Shown: positions 33,172 through 42,142, numbered from the stretch's first letter. The stretch is 64,000 nt of DNA from an uncultured Acetatifactor sp. (GCA_910584235.1 CAJTZD010000006.1:27462-91461), one strand, 5' to 3'. Notes: generated from the letters alone by a model not told the origin. A program made the numbers and translations.

Positions 33172-35043
33172 TTATACTTCCCGGAAATCTCCGTCGATCA
33201 CATCATCCTCGGGAGCGGAAGCGCTGCCTGCGCCCGCTGCGCCGCCCATATCCGGTCCTGCCGCACCGCCCTGTGCCTGCTGCATGTTCTCGTACATTTT
33301 CGTAAACAAACTCTGGGCGCTGTTCATCAGCTTCTCCTTTGCGGCTTTCAGTTCATCCACATCGCTGTCGCTCATCTCCTGATCCTTGGTTCTGTCAAGG
33401 ATTGCCTTTACGGCGTCCAGATCTGCCTGCACAGCGGATTTCTCGCTGTCGCTGATCTTGTCTCCCACCTCACTGAGGGCTTTCTCTGTCTGGAACACGA
33501 AAGAGTCCGCCTCGTTCCTGGCTTCCACAGCCTCCTTGCGCTTCTTGTCCTGGGCCTCGAACTCGGCCGCTTCCTTTACGGCTCTGTCGATCTCGTCGTC
33601 GGACATATTGGAGCCTGCGGTGATGGTGATATGCTGCTCCTTACCCGTTCCCAGATCCTTAGCGGATACATTCACGATACCATTGGCATCGATGTCGAAA
33701 GTAACCTCGATCTGAGGCACCCCTCTCCTTGCGGGAGGAATCCCGTCTAAGCGGAACTGTCCCAAGGACTTATTGTCCCTTGCGAACTGTCTCTCACCCT
33801 GTACTACATTGATGTCTACAGCGGTCTGATTATCAGCCGCGGTGGAGAAGATCTGGCTGTGCTTGGTGGGAATCGTGGTGTTTCTCTCGATCAGCCTGGT
33901 AGCCACGCCGCCCATGGTCTCAATGGACAGGGACAGGGGCGTTACATCCAGCAAAAGGATATCGCCTGCGCCGGCATCGCCTGCCAGCTTACCGCCCTGC
34001 ACGGAAGCGCCGATGGCAACGCACTCGTCCGGGTTCAGGGATTTGCTGGGTTCCTTGCCCGTTATCTGTCTCACCTTATCCTGCACGGCAGGGATACGGG
34101 TGGAACCGCCTACCAGAAGCACCTGGCCTAAATCCGCATTGGTGAGGCCCGCGTCTTTCATGGCGTTCTGTACGGGGATGGCAGTTTTATCCACCAGATC
34201 CCGTGTCAACTCATCGAACTGGGCACGGCTTAAGTTCATATCAAAATGCTTGGGTCCCTCTGCCGTAGCGGTGATGAAAGGCAGGTTGATATTGGTAGTC
34301 ATGGCGCTGGAAAGCTCTTTCTTGGCTTTCTCCGCAGCCTCTTTCAGTCTCTGCATGGCCATCTTGTCCCCGGAGAGGTCTACGCCCTCGGCTTTCTTGA
34401 ACTCGGACAGCATCCACTGAATAACCTTATTGTCAAAGTCGTCGCCGCCCAGATGGGTATCTCCGTTGGTAGCCAGAACCTCGATAACGCCGTCGCCGAT
34501 CTCAATGATGGATACATCAAAGGTACCGCCGCCCAGGTCGTATACCATGATCTTCTGCTCTTTCTCATTGTCCAGGCCGTAAGCCAGAGCGGCAGCCGTA
34601 GGCTCATTGATAATACGCTTCACATCCAGGCCCGCGATCTTGCCCGCATCCTTGGTAGCCTGACGCTGCGCATCGTTAAAATACGCGGGAACCGTAATGA
34701 CCGCCTCGGTCACTTTCTCTCCCAGATAGCTCTCCGCATCCGCTTTCAGCTTCTGCAGAATCATAGCGGAAATCTGCTGGGGTGAATATCTCTTGCCGTC
34801 AATGGAACGCCCATTGTCGGTACCCATATCCCGCTTAATGGAGGCAATGGTCTTCTCCGCATTGGTGACAGCCTGACGCTTAGCCGGCTCCCCCACCAGC
34901 CTCTCGCCGGTCTTCGTAAAAGCCACGACAGAAGGCGTAGTCCTGGCGCCCTCGGCATTGGCGATAACGGTAGGCTTGCCGCCCTCCATAACAGCCACGC
35001 AGCTATTTGTAGTCCCCAAATCAATACCAATAATCTTGCTCAT
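33172..35043 (-). CDS. dnaK: chaperone DnaK (Hsp70)
   Basis: ATP-driven Hsp70 of 623 residues. ATPase signatures: IGIDLGTTNSCVAVMEGG, VYDLGGGTFDVSI and VLLVGGSTRIPAVQD. The substrate-binding domain (LLLDVTPLSLSIETMGG onward) and a helical lid rich in Ala/Lys/Asp follow; the C-terminus DDVIDGDFREV is typical of Gram-positive DnaK. The start follows TAGGAGG. Element copy D lies between it and grpE. Confidence 0.98.
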   Translation of the reverse strand: MSKIIGIDLGTTNSCVAVMEGGKPTVIANAEGARTTPSVVAFTKTGERLVGEPAKRQAVTNAEKTIASIKRDMGTDNGRSIDGKRYSPQQISAMILQKLKADAESYLGEKVTEAVITVPAYFNDAQRQATKDAGKIAGLDVKRIINEPTAAALAYGLDNEKEQKIMVYDLGGGTFDVSIIEIGDGVIEVLATNGDTHLGGDDFDNKVIQWMLSEFKKAEGVDLSGDKMAMQRLKEAAEKAKKELSSAMTTNINLPFITATAEGPKHFDMNLSRAQFDELTRDLVDKTAIPVQNAMKDAGLTNADLGQVLLVGGSTRIPAVQDKVRQITGKEPSKSLNPDECVAIGASVQGGKLAGDAGAGDILLLDVTPLSLSIETMGGVATRLIERNTTIPTKHSQIFSTAADNQTAVDINVVQGERQFARDNKSLGQFRLDGIPPARRGVPQIEVTFDIDANGIVNVSAKDLGTGKEQHITITAGSNMSDDEIDRAVKEAAEFEAQDKKRKEAVEARNEADSFVFQTEKALSEVGDKISDSEKSAVQADLDAVKAILDRTKDQEMSDSDVDELKAAKEKLMNSAQSLFTKMYENMQQAQGGAAGPDMGGAAGAGSASAPEDDVIDGDFREV

Positions 35044-35125
35044 CGTTATATCCTCCTAATTCTTCTACCTTTATCTTAAACAATTTCTTAAAACCATCTT
35101 AAAATTCTAAGCCTGCCGCTATCCT

Positions 35126-35249
35126 GAAAGAATGCCCGCCCTCCGGGCATTCTTTCGTGTGAGACCGGTTCACAAAGCGAACTCGTTCGCCCGTGAACCC
35201 AGAAGTTCCTAGCCTACGTATTTTGTAGGCTTAGAACTTCTTTTCACAC
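35126..35249 (-). repeat. dispersed structured element, copy D, supplying the grpE stop codon
   Basis: Outer stem CGTGTGA (35156-35162) with TCACACG (35244-35250). Hairpins: AGAAGTTC-TAGCCTA / TAGGCT-TAGAACTTCT (35201-35241) and GGTTCAC...GTGAACC with inner GCGAAC/GTTCGC (35167-35199). The separate hairpin is GAAAGAATGCCC / GGGCATTCTTTC (35126-35156). On the minus strand grpE ends GTG TGA, and this TGA is part of the element's outer stem. Copies B, C and D have different stem sequences with pairing kept. Confidence 0.8.
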
Positions 35250-35921
35250 GACGACCGCCACCATAGAATGCCGAACCACCCCGTCCCGGTAGGTGTACCC
35301 CTTCTGCAGTTCCTGGGCCACTGTGCCGGACTCGTACTCTTCGCTCTCCACCTGCATCACGGCATTGTGGAGGTTAGGGTCAAATTCCTTGCCCACAGCC
35401 TCAATGGGCTTTACGCCGATGTTCTCCAGCTCCGTCATCAGCTGCTTGTAAATCCGGTTCATGCCGTCTACAAAGGGATCCTCCTTTTTATCTTCAGGCA
35501 CCGTGGCCAGACCTCTCTCAAAATTGTCCACCACCGGAAGCATCTTCTCGATGACACTTTTTGCCCCGGTTTCAAACATAGCGTGCTTTTCTTTTTCGGT
35601 CCGGTTGCGGAAATTCTCGAACTCGGCCAGCTGGCGCTTTACCTTATCCTCCAGCTGCTCGATCTGGTCCCTGTAGCCTTGGGCTTTCTTATCCAGCTTC
35701 GCCTGCTTCTTGGCCGCGCGCTTCTCCGCCCAGGTTTTGGGATCCTCGCCCTCCGGAGGAACTGCCCCGTTTTCTTCCTCCTCTGCCTCCGACTGGGTAT
35801 CCTCCTCGCTCTCGGTCTGTTCTTGCGTCTCCCGGAAATTTACCGTCTCCTCCGCCGTTTCGTCCGTCCCGGAAGCTTCCTCACTTTTTTCTATTTCTAT
35901 ATCCTTTTCCTGCTCTGCCAT
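35244..35921 (-). CDS. grpE: nucleotide exchange factor GrpE
   Basis: DnaK nucleotide exchange factor of 225 residues. A long acidic N-terminal tail (Glu-rich, about 1-75) is followed by the coiled coil (EQLEDKVKRQLAEFENFRNRTEKEK) and the GrpE signature region (KFDPNLHNAVMQVES near GKEFDPNLHNAV). The ATG at 35921 has only a modest CGGGA; a TTG 15 bases upstream with GGAGG just before it is the alternative. The final Val and stop TGA lie in structured element copy D. Confidence 0.95.
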   Translation of the reverse strand: MAEQEKDIEIEKSEEASGTDETAEETVNFRETQEQTESEEDTQSEAEEEENGAVPPEGEDPKTWAEKRAAKKQAKLDKKAQGYRDQIEQLEDKVKRQLAEFENFRNRTEKEKHAMFETGAKSVIEKMLPVVDNFERGLATVPEDKKEDPFVDGMNRIYKQLMTELENIGVKPIEAVGKEFDPNLHNAVMQVESEEYESGTVAQELQKGYTYRDGVVRHSMVAVVV

Positions 35922-35964
35922 ATTCCCGATGGTCAACCTCCATTTCTTTTATTTCCGTGGGCTT

Positions 35965-37005
35965 CTACCGGCCTTTTCCCTCCGAACCGTACAATTCGTC
36001 CAGCTGGTTCTGTATGGCCCGCAAAGTGCCTACAACTTTGTCATAATCCATTCTCTTGGGTCCTACAATGCCGATAGTCCCTTTCATGCCGCCGCCCAGT
36101 TCATAGGTGGCTGTAACTACACTGCAGTCTTTCATACTCTGGACCTGGGTCTCCGCACCGATATATACCTGGATGCCTGTCTCCTCTCCCCCTGCGTGTG
36201 CCTCTGTCAGGAGCTCGCCCAGAAGCTGCTTCTCCTCAAAGGTGTTGATCAGTTCACTGGCTTTCTGCTGATCCGCCAGTTCCGGATAGCGGAAGATATT
36301 GTTGGCGCCGCTGGTATAGATCTCCAGATCCTCCTCCGCCCGAATGGCCTCGGCCACCGCGTCAATGACCTCGCTGACGATAGCTCTGTGAATACCTGCC
36401 TGCTGCTTCATCACCGCTATCATGGCCAGATTGATCTCATCGATGGACAGGCCGTTTAAGTAAGTATTCAGCAGGATGTTCAGCTTCAGCAGCGTCTCAT
36501 CGTCCAGCTCCTCCTGCAGCGAGAGGATGTTGTTCTTGATCACATTCCCCTCGATGACGATCACCGCCAGCAGCTGTCCGGCATCCACCCTGGAAAGCTG
36601 TATGAACTTCAGCTTACTGCGCTTTGTCTGAGGTGCGGAAATCATGGTGGCATACTGGGTATTCTGGGCCAGCACCCTGGCCACCTGCTTCAGCAGCGTC
36701 TCCATCTTGTCCTGGCGCTCCACCAGCATATCCCTCATCTGTACGACTTCCCGCTCTTTCTCCGCCATCAAGGCGTCTACATAGAGGCGGTAGCCCTTGT
36801 CCGAGGGTATCCTGCCTGCGGAGGTGTGAGGCTGAAAAATATATCCCATCTCCTCCAGATCGGCCATCTCGTTGCGGATGGTGGCAGAACTTAGATTCAG
36901 GTCGGTGTACTTGGAAATGGTTCTGCTGCCAACCGGCTCACCTGTCTCCAGATAGTTGCGGATGACTGCCTGCAGGATTTTCTTTTTTCTCTCATCCAGC
37001 TCCAT
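35965..37005 (-). CDS. hrcA: heat-inducible transcription repressor HrcA
   Basis: Repressor of class I heat-shock genes, 346 residues. N-terminal winged helix (ILQAVIRNYLETGEPVGSRTIS, LSSATIRNEMADLEEMGY, QPHTSAGRIPSDKGYR) and a C-terminal GAF-like dimer domain ending in GIVGPKRMDYDKVV. The ATG at 37005 follows GGGAGG. It heads the operon and a CIRCE operator lies 24 bases upstream, so HrcA represses its own operon; GroE recycling of HrcA is known for the family. Confidence 0.97.
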   Translation of the reverse strand: MELDERKKKILQAVIRNYLETGEPVGSRTISKYTDLNLSSATIRNEMADLEEMGYIFQPHTSAGRIPSDKGYRLYVDALMAEKEREVVQMRDMLVERQDKMETLLKQVARVLAQNTQYATMISAPQTKRSKLKFIQLSRVDAGQLLAVIVIEGNVIKNNILSLQEELDDETLLKLNILLNTYLNGLSIDEINLAMIAVMKQQAGIHRAIVSEVIDAVAEAIRAEEDLEIYTSGANNIFRYPELADQQKASELINTFEEKQLLGELLTEAHAGGEETGIQVYIGAETQVQSMKDCSVVTATYELGGGMKGTIGIVGPKRMDYDKVVGTLRAIQNQLDELYGSEGKGR

Positions 37006-37028
37006 CCAAGCTGCCTCCCTTTCTGTTA

Positions 37029-37055
37029 TTAGCACTCATTTAGGAAGAGTGCTAA
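37029..37055. promoter_or_regulatory. CIRCE operator (HrcA binding site)
   Basis: TTAGCACTC, nine spacer bases, GAGTGCTAA: an exact CIRCE inverted repeat. It lies between the -10 of the hrcA promoter and the hrcA start codon, so bound HrcA would block transcription. Confidence 0.97.
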
Positions 37056-37069
37056 CATCTACTAACCAT

Positions 37070-37098
37070 AAAATAGCACTTACCCTATCTATTGTCAA
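37070..37098 (-). promoter_or_regulatory. sigma-A promoter of the hrcA-grpE-dnaK-dnaJ operon
   Basis: On the minus strand TTGACA (37093-37098), exactly 17 bases, TATTTT (37070-37075). The CIRCE element begins 15 bases downstream of the -10. Confidence 0.85.
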
Positions 37099-37138
37099 CC
37101 GATTTCCCGAAAAATAATTCTAAAAAAATTCTAAATAC

Positions 37139-37184
37139 AAAAACGGCGCCTGAACACCGCAGTGAATACGGGTTCAGACGCCGC
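37139..37184 (-). terminator. intrinsic terminator of the DUF6465 gene
   Basis: CGGCG-CTGAAC pairs with GTTCAG-CGCCG (11 bp plus one mismatch) and is followed on the minus strand by TTTTTT. It separates the DUF6465 gene from the hrcA promoter. Confidence 0.85.
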
Positions 37185-37214
37185 TCTTTGGACAATCTGT
37201 TTTGATAGGCGTTC

Positions 37215-37694
37215 TTAGATATCGAAGCTTCCGCTCTCTCCGTTCATCACATAATACACCTTGTTCTCCTCAGGTTTCACATAAAGCTCCACGCTCTCCA
37301 GCTCGTCTGCCTTGTGCTTCAGGTCGTACTCCCATACATCCCTGGCGATCTTCATCAGATCCTCCTGTCCGTAGGATTTGCCGCCATACTGAATGTGCAG
37401 AACGCTCTCCACATTCTTCTTCGCCGTTGCCTTGGCGGGCGCTTTCTTTGCCTTGGGAGCCGCTTTCTTGGTCTCTTCCTTTGCTTCCTCGGCCTTGATC
37501 TCCTGTGCCTTTACTGTCTTAGTCGTTTTGGCGGTTCTTCCTGCTGTCTTCTTCGCAGGGGCTTTCTTCGTCTCTGCCTCTTTGGGATCTGCTATCATTT
37601 CTGTCTTTATCTCTTCTGCCTTGGGTTCAATAGCTTCTACCTTTGCCGCTTCTGCAGCACTTGCCGCAGGTTTTGTGGATTTTCTTCCTGCCAT
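37215..37694 (-). CDS. DUF6465-like Ala/Lys/Glu-rich protein
   Basis: A 159-residue protein. The first 95 residues are a low-complexity Ala/Lys/Glu/Thr sequence resembling histone H1-type tails (KKAPAKKTAGRTAKTTKTVK, KKAAPKAKKAPAKATAKK). The C-terminal 60 residues are a folded domain: VESVLHIQYGGKSYGQEDLMKIARDVW ... VKPEENKVYYVMNG. This pattern is common in Lachnospiraceae under the name DUF6465. The tail suggests nucleic-acid binding but the function is unknown. It has its own strong promoter and terminator. Confidence 0.85.
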   Translation of the reverse strand: MAGRKSTKPAASAAEAAKVEAIEPKAEEIKTEMIADPKEAETKKAPAKKTAGRTAKTTKTVKAQEIKAEEAKEETKKAAPKAKKAPAKATAKKNVESVLHIQYGGKSYGQEDLMKIARDVWEYDLKHKADELESVELYVKPEENKVYYVMNGESGSFDI

Positions 37695-37780
37695 GTTTGC
37701 CTACTTCCTTTCTCTTGTCTTCTTTACCATGTATCTATATGAACAGACTTAGGGCTCTCTCTGCCCTGCCCACCTTGCCT

Positions 37781-37809
37781 ATTGTATTCCCTTTTCCGTA
37801 AATTGTCAA
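37781..37809 (-). promoter_or_regulatory. strong sigma-A promoter of the DUF6465 gene
   Basis: TTGACA (37804-37809), 17 bases, TACAAT (37781-37786) on the minus strand, about 87 bases before the start codon. Confidence 0.8.
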
Positions 37810-37822
37810 CAATATCGTGCTA

Positions 37823-37868
37823 TTTCCATGGGAATCGGCCTATATTTCCGGCCTTTCAGCCATGGAAA
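37823..37868. other. interrupted inverted repeat upstream of the DUF6465 promoter
   Basis: TTTCCATGG (37823-37831) and CCATGGAAA (37860-37868) are perfect mirror arms, with a nested GGCC pair inside. It lies 14 bases behind the -35. It could bind a regulator or end a transcript; no T-run supports a terminator. The remaining bases of the 330-base gap up to the CotH gene hold nothing I recognise. Confidence 0.45.
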
Positions 37869-38026
37869 CCTTACTTATATTCCTATAGAAAACAGCGCCG
37901 TAATAGACTCCGGACAGGCATTATGACTAAAGATACAGTATATTCAGCAGGTAATTCCGAAAAAAAGACGCATAACCGGGAAAATAAAGGCTGTTGATAG
38001 GGATATCGGTACAAAATTTCCCGGCG

Positions 38027-39631
38027 TCAGTAATCCGCCCATTCCGTAAAATAGGCGTCCAGCCATCTCATGCGCTCCTCCTGGTACTGTAATAATCCTG
38101 AAATATCCATATTTACCGGAAATTCTTGCCAGCGCTGGTTTTCCCTCACTACCGCGCCTGTCTCCGCCAGGTATCTCTGATTTTCCTTTAACAGGCGCAG
38201 AATCTCTTCTGTCTTTAAAAAGCTTTCTCTATGCTGATGCCACCGCGCCAAAAACGCCGTCCCAATCTCCTCCGGATTTGCGAATTTCAGCCTGGGTAGC
38301 GTGGAATCCGCATAAATACAGCTGTAATCCTCCAGAAAACGAACCAGATTCGGACTTTCGCCATAAAAGACATTTCCGAAAGTATAGTCCAAATCCCATG
38401 GAATCTGTTTCATGACATATTCGCCGTCCCTTGCCACCTCCGCGGCAAAGTACATATTTTTATAATGATTGTCGCTGGCGGATGTTACCATCAGGAACAT
38501 GAACACATCGGATAAATTGGCTGTATTCACCGTGGCCAGCGCTTCCTCATAATCCAGATCGGGATTCAGATAAAACCGTTCGTTATAATCCTGCATAGGA
38601 TGCCACACGGCCGCATAATCGGAAATCACATCGGGATGATTGATCCTGATTGCCGCCGCTGTGGACGCGCTGTTGGCCACGGCCACGGTAAAATCGTTCT
38701 CTGTGGGCATTTTCCAGCCTACCACCTTATACAGTATGTCGTTTTTGTCCAGGTTCAGTTTCTCCGCATCCACAGGTTCCACCAGACAGTATATCCCCAG
38801 ATATTCCTCATTTATAATCAATTCCGCATACTCTAATCGCGGTCCGTCCTGTCTTAGATCTTTATCGGCCGCACTGAACGCCTGCCAGATTTGCGCTGCG
38901 GTCTTCTCCCGGATCCTGGTGTCGTCCGTATAGAGAGCGTTCAGCTTCCAGTTATTGTCCGAGCGCATGCCCAGCAGCGGAATATCCGCTTTTTTCCACT
39001 GATAATCATACAGCTTCAAAGCATATCCCTTTTTTTCGAGAGCACGGCTGGTGCCGCCTTTGATACGGCAGGTCATATAGGATTGATGGATTTCATACCG
39101 GTCGCTCCCCACATCCGGATTAAAGATACGGACGACTCCCCGCTCATCAGTATCTTGTATCTGCCCCTTTGACTCTGTGTCAATGGAAATAACGGGCATG
39201 CCGGATACCACGAGCTTGTATTCAATATAAGATTCCCCGTTCACAAGCCATAGGGAAAAGGCATGCCCCTCTCTGATGGCATCCTGTTTCCTCTGCCAAT
39301 AGGCATCCCGTTCCCCATACAGAGAATACCCGTCGTCCGCTGCGGACAATTCTCCGGTCCAGTCCCCGGTATGAATGCTCTGGGGCAAAATGAATGTATT
39401 ATTTTCTTCATCATAAGGCAGCGGGACTTCTTCAAAAAGGATTCCCGGGCCGCTCTCAGCCTCCCGAATCCCTTTTTCCGCCCATGCGCCCACGTTCTCC
39501 ACCAGTTCAAGCCCAAACGGCTCGCTGCCGGCAAAAGTCTGCAGCCATACCGGGCCTGATTCTCCCAGCCATAAAACGGCAAGACCGATTATGCTCAGCA
39601 CACATATCAGGAAAGCGCGTCTCTTTCTCAC
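38027..39631 (-). CDS. CotH-type protein kinase-like protein
   Basis: A 534-residue protein with one N-terminal membrane segment (FLICVLSIIGLAVLWL) and an external CotH domain. CotH proteins are atypical kinases first known from spore coats. The family segments are TCRIKGGTSRALEKKGYALKLYD-like (RIKGGTSR), LYTDDTRIREKTAAQIW, and the metal-binding PWDLDYTFGNVFYG. The start is GTG after AGGAGA. It is the third gene of an operon with a VTC-type polymerase domain protein and a DUF4956 membrane protein, a recurrent bacterial trio. Confidence 0.9.
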   Translation of the reverse strand: MRKRRAFLICVLSIIGLAVLWLGESGPVWLQTFAGSEPFGLELVENVGAWAEKGIREAESGPGILFEEVPLPYDEENNTFILPQSIHTGDWTGELSAADDGYSLYGERDAYWQRKQDAIREGHAFSLWLVNGESYIEYKLVVSGMPVISIDTESKGQIQDTDERGVVRIFNPDVGSDRYEIHQSYMTCRIKGGTSRALEKKGYALKLYDYQWKKADIPLLGMRSDNNWKLNALYTDDTRIREKTAAQIWQAFSAADKDLRQDGPRLEYAELIINEEYLGIYCLVEPVDAEKLNLDKNDILYKVVGWKMPTENDFTVAVANSASTAAAIRINHPDVISDYAAVWHPMQDYNERFYLNPDLDYEEALATVNTANLSDVFMFLMVTSASDNHYKNMYFAAEVARDGEYVMKQIPWDLDYTFGNVFYGESPNLVRFLEDYSCIYADSTLPRLKFANPEEIGTAFLARWHQHRESFLKTEEILRLLKENQRYLAETGAVVRENQRWQEFPVNMDISGLLQYQEERMRWLDAYFTEWADY

Positions 39632-39640
39632 CGGATTCTC

Positions 39641-40315
39641 CTAACAAGTAACTTCGCCGTCATGGGAAAGCAGCGAAACCATACTTACATTTTCCATCTT
39701 CGCAATCTCTTTCACCAATGGCCGGCCGTCCTTTATCCGCAGTTCCACAATCATGTCCATTCCGCTTTTGGTGATATTATGGGACTTTATCCTATATCTT
39801 TTGGTATACTTTTGAACGGCTTCCACAACTATGATATCCATATCCGCATCCTCCGCATTTACCACCAGCAGCAGAGGCGCCTTTGCCTCCGGAATGATAT
39901 CAAGCCCTAAGATCAGGACGGTTATTGCAATCGAGACAATGATAGCTATTTCAAACAAACCTGCCCCGCAGATAATCCCCACTGCTATCGCCCAGAATAA
40001 AAAAACCAAATCCATCGGTTCTTTAATCGCCGAGCGGAAACGGACAATGGACAATGCTCCCACCATGCCCAGGGAAATAACGACGCTGTTTTGAATGGCC
40101 AGAATTATGGCCGCGGTGATCAAGGTCAGCGCCACCAAAGAGATGTTGAAGCTTTTGGAATAAAACGCTCTGCGGGATATCACTCTGTAAACGCCAAAAA
40201 TATAAATCCCTATGCAGGCAGTGACCGCAAATACAAGTATTGTGGAAGTCGTGGAAATTTCACCCGATGTAAATCCCTCCAAAAAAGACTTCTTTAGGAT
40301 ATCCTGAAAACCCAT
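39641..40315 (-). CDS. DUF4956 membrane protein
   Basis: A 224-residue protein with four membrane segments in the first 150 residues, including the conserved AIILAIQNSVVISLGMVGALSIVRFRSAIKEPMDLVFLFWAIAVGI (segments abbreviated: SLGMVGALSIVRFRSAIK). A cytoplasmic ferredoxin-like tail of about 75 residues follows. It is found next to VTC-domain and CotH proteins in many bacteria; the function is not established. The start follows GGGGGG, 9 bases after the CotH order; genes are tightly spaced. Confidence 0.9.
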   Translation of the reverse strand: MGFQDILKKSFLEGFTSGEISTTSTILVFAVTACIGIYIFGVYRVISRRAFYSKSFNISLVALTLITAAIILAIQNSVVISLGMVGALSIVRFRSAIKEPMDLVFLFWAIAVGIICGAGLFEIAIIVSIAITVLILGLDIIPEAKAPLLLVVNAEDADMDIIVVEAVQKYTKRYRIKSHNITKSGMDMIVELRIKDGRPLVKEIAKMENVSMVSLLSHDGEVTC

Positions 40316-40331
40316 GTTTACCCCCCTGACA

Positions 40332-41042
40332 TTATATAGTATATTTTCTGCAGATATAATACTTGGAATATGCGGTTCTCTGCAGATTCAGATTCTGTAA
40401 TGCTTGATAGATGTAGTCCGGCAGAAGCTCGTCGTACTTTACTTCCAGTACATGCCTGCCTGCAGGCATCACCGGACGGGTACAAATCTCCGGACGCATA
40501 AACTCCTTTACGTTTCCGGATGAAACAATATTCCGGTCAAAGGTAATACGCACATTTCCCACCGGATAGATATATGGCGTCCGTTCGTATGCGACGATTA
40601 CCCTGGCGGAAAAATGCCCCATCCGATATTTCACCAAAAAATCCGTCAACAGCGTTTTCTGTGCAGCATTCAGCTTCCTTTCCCCATTCTCCGCCATCGT
40701 TACGGAAAAGTCCCCGTCCACCAGCGATCTGCACATATCCTGCGTAAGGGGGCAGGAGTTTTTACGGTTCATGCCATGTTCCTTTCGCTTGCACTCCAGA
40801 GTAATGCGTTCCAGGCTGTTATTATATATCCGGATCCTGAATTTTTCCCGCGGCTGGGTTCCGTTTTCATTTTCAAAATAGCAGGAATTTCTTTCATCGT
40901 CAAAATACACGCTGCGTACCAGGTAAGCGTTCTCCGGGCCCGCGTGAGTATCCGTCTTACAAATATGACGGATTCTCTCTCCGATCTGGCGCAGCTCCTG
41001 CTCAGAACAAATGTATTTTATTTCATTCCGGTATTTTTCCAT
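40332..41042 (-). CDS. VTC-domain protein (polyphosphate polymerase-like)
   Basis: A 236-residue single-domain protein of the triphosphate-tunnel superfamily. Tunnel residues are visible: NEIKYICSE at the N-terminus, VRSVYFDD, FRIRIYNNS, LECKRKEHGMNRKNS (basic cluster), VIVAYERTPY, VRITFDRNI and LEVKYDELLPDYI. Yeast Vtc4 with this domain makes polyphosphate from ATP. It heads the operon with DUF4956 and CotH genes and has a good promoter. The substrate here is unproven. Confidence 0.9.
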   Translation of the reverse strand: MEKYRNEIKYICSEQELRQIGERIRHICKTDTHAGPENAYLVRSVYFDDERNSCYFENENGTQPREKFRIRIYNNSLERITLECKRKEHGMNRKNSCPLTQDMCRSLVDGDFSVTMAENGERKLNAAQKTLLTDFLVKYRMGHFSARVIVAYERTPYIYPVGNVRITFDRNIVSSGNVKEFMRPEICTRPVMPAGRHVLEVKYDELLPDYIYQALQNLNLQRTAYSKYYICRKYTI

Positions 41043-41097
41043 TTCATCTGCTTCCGCCTTTGTATCCTGTGTCCGATGTATCTCGTATACCTCATTC

Positions 41098-41125
41098 AGT
41101 ATACCCCCCCTAGGTACTCTGTCAA
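41098..41125 (-). promoter_or_regulatory. promoter of the VTC-DUF4956-CotH operon
   Basis: TTGACA (41120-41125), 16 bases, TATACT (41098-41103) on the minus strand. Two copies of the self-complementary GTATAC (41085-41090 and 41099-41104), 14 bases apart, overlap and follow the -10 and might be an operator. Confidence 0.7.
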
Positions 41126-41145
41126 TGTTTTTTACGGCAGGAAAT

Positions 41146-41193
41146 AAAAAAGGGAAGCCGGTCCTCGTTTACCGGAACCGGTCTCACCCTTTT
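41146..41193 (-). terminator. intrinsic terminator downstream of uppP
   Basis: AAAAGGG..GCCGGT pairs with ACCGG..CCCTTTT around a small bulge. On the minus strand TTTTTT follows. It ends the uppP transcript just before the VTC operon promoter. Confidence 0.65.
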
Positions 41194-41257
41194 ACAAATC
41201 TCTTCTATTTCCTTTTTTTCCCGCGCTTTCTCAAGCTTCGCCGCGCCTCCAAAAGCC

Positions 41258-42142
41258 TTACGCCAGGAGCCCAAAATACACAAGCACCACAATCCCCAAC
41301 ACAATGCGGTACCACCCGAAGATCTTGAAATTGTGCTTCTTGATATATGCCATCAGGAAGCGGAGTACAAACAGGGATACAATGAAAGACACCCCGGTGC
41401 CCACTCCCAGCAGGGTCAGCTCCATGCCGGTGAATGCAAAGCCGAACTTCACCACCTTCAAGAGACTGGCGCCGAACATCACCGGAATGGCCAGGAAAAA
41501 AGTATACTCGGCCGCCACTGTCCTGGACACGCCGATGAGCAGCGCCCCTACGATGGTGGCGCCGGACCGGGATGTTCCGGGGAAGATGGCGGCTAGCAGC
41601 TGGAACACGCCGATTAGGAACGCGGTCTGCCAGGTAATCTGGGAAAGCTTGCGTATAACAGGCTTCCTGCCCCTGTTCCAGTTCTCCACCAGGATAAACG
41701 CCACACCGAATACAATCAGCGCTATGGCCACGCTGGTGGGATTGTAGAACAGCTCGTCAAACACATCGTCGAACAGGATGCCGATGACTGCCGCCGGCAC
41801 GCAGGACACCAGTATCTTGAACCACAGAACCCAGATATCTTTCTTAAAGTAAGACATCAGTCCGGTTCCGCCCTCCGTCTCCCGCTCTTTTCTGGTCAAG
41901 GCAAAGGGCCATATCTGCTTCCAGAACAGCACTACCACCGCCAGGATGGCCCCCAACTGGATCACCACATCAAACATGCCGAAAAATTCCTCGCTTACGC
42001 CCACGCCGTTCTCCAGGGGCTTAAAGGGCATCAGACTCTCCACCAGGATCAAATGCCCCGTGCTGCTGATAGGCAGCCATTCCGTAACCCCCTCCACTAT
42101 GCCGTAGATAATTGCCTTGATGATTTCAATGAATTCAGCCAT
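41258..42142 (-). CDS. uppP: undecaprenyl-diphosphate phosphatase
   Basis: Polytopic membrane enzyme of 294 residues that recycles the cell-wall lipid carrier and gives bacitracin tolerance. Active-site motifs are GIVEGVTEWLPISSTGHLIL near the N-terminus and FPGTSRSGATIVGALLIGVSR. About eight membrane segments. The ATG at 42142 follows GGAGAG. The window also has polyprenyl-phosphate sugar genes at 10-15 kb that would draw on the same carrier. Confidence 0.96.
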   Translation of the reverse strand: MAEFIEIIKAIIYGIVEGVTEWLPISSTGHLILVESLMPFKPLENGVGVSEEFFGMFDVVIQLGAILAVVVLFWKQIWPFALTRKERETEGGTGLMSYFKKDIWVLWFKILVSCVPAAVIGILFDDVFDELFYNPTSVAIALIVFGVAFILVENWNRGRKPVIRKLSQITWQTAFLIGVFQLLAAIFPGTSRSGATIVGALLIGVSRTVAAEYTFFLAIPVMFGASLLKVVKFGFAFTGMELTLLGVGTGVSFIVSLFVLRFLMAYIKKHNFKIFGWYRIVLGIVVLVYFGLLA

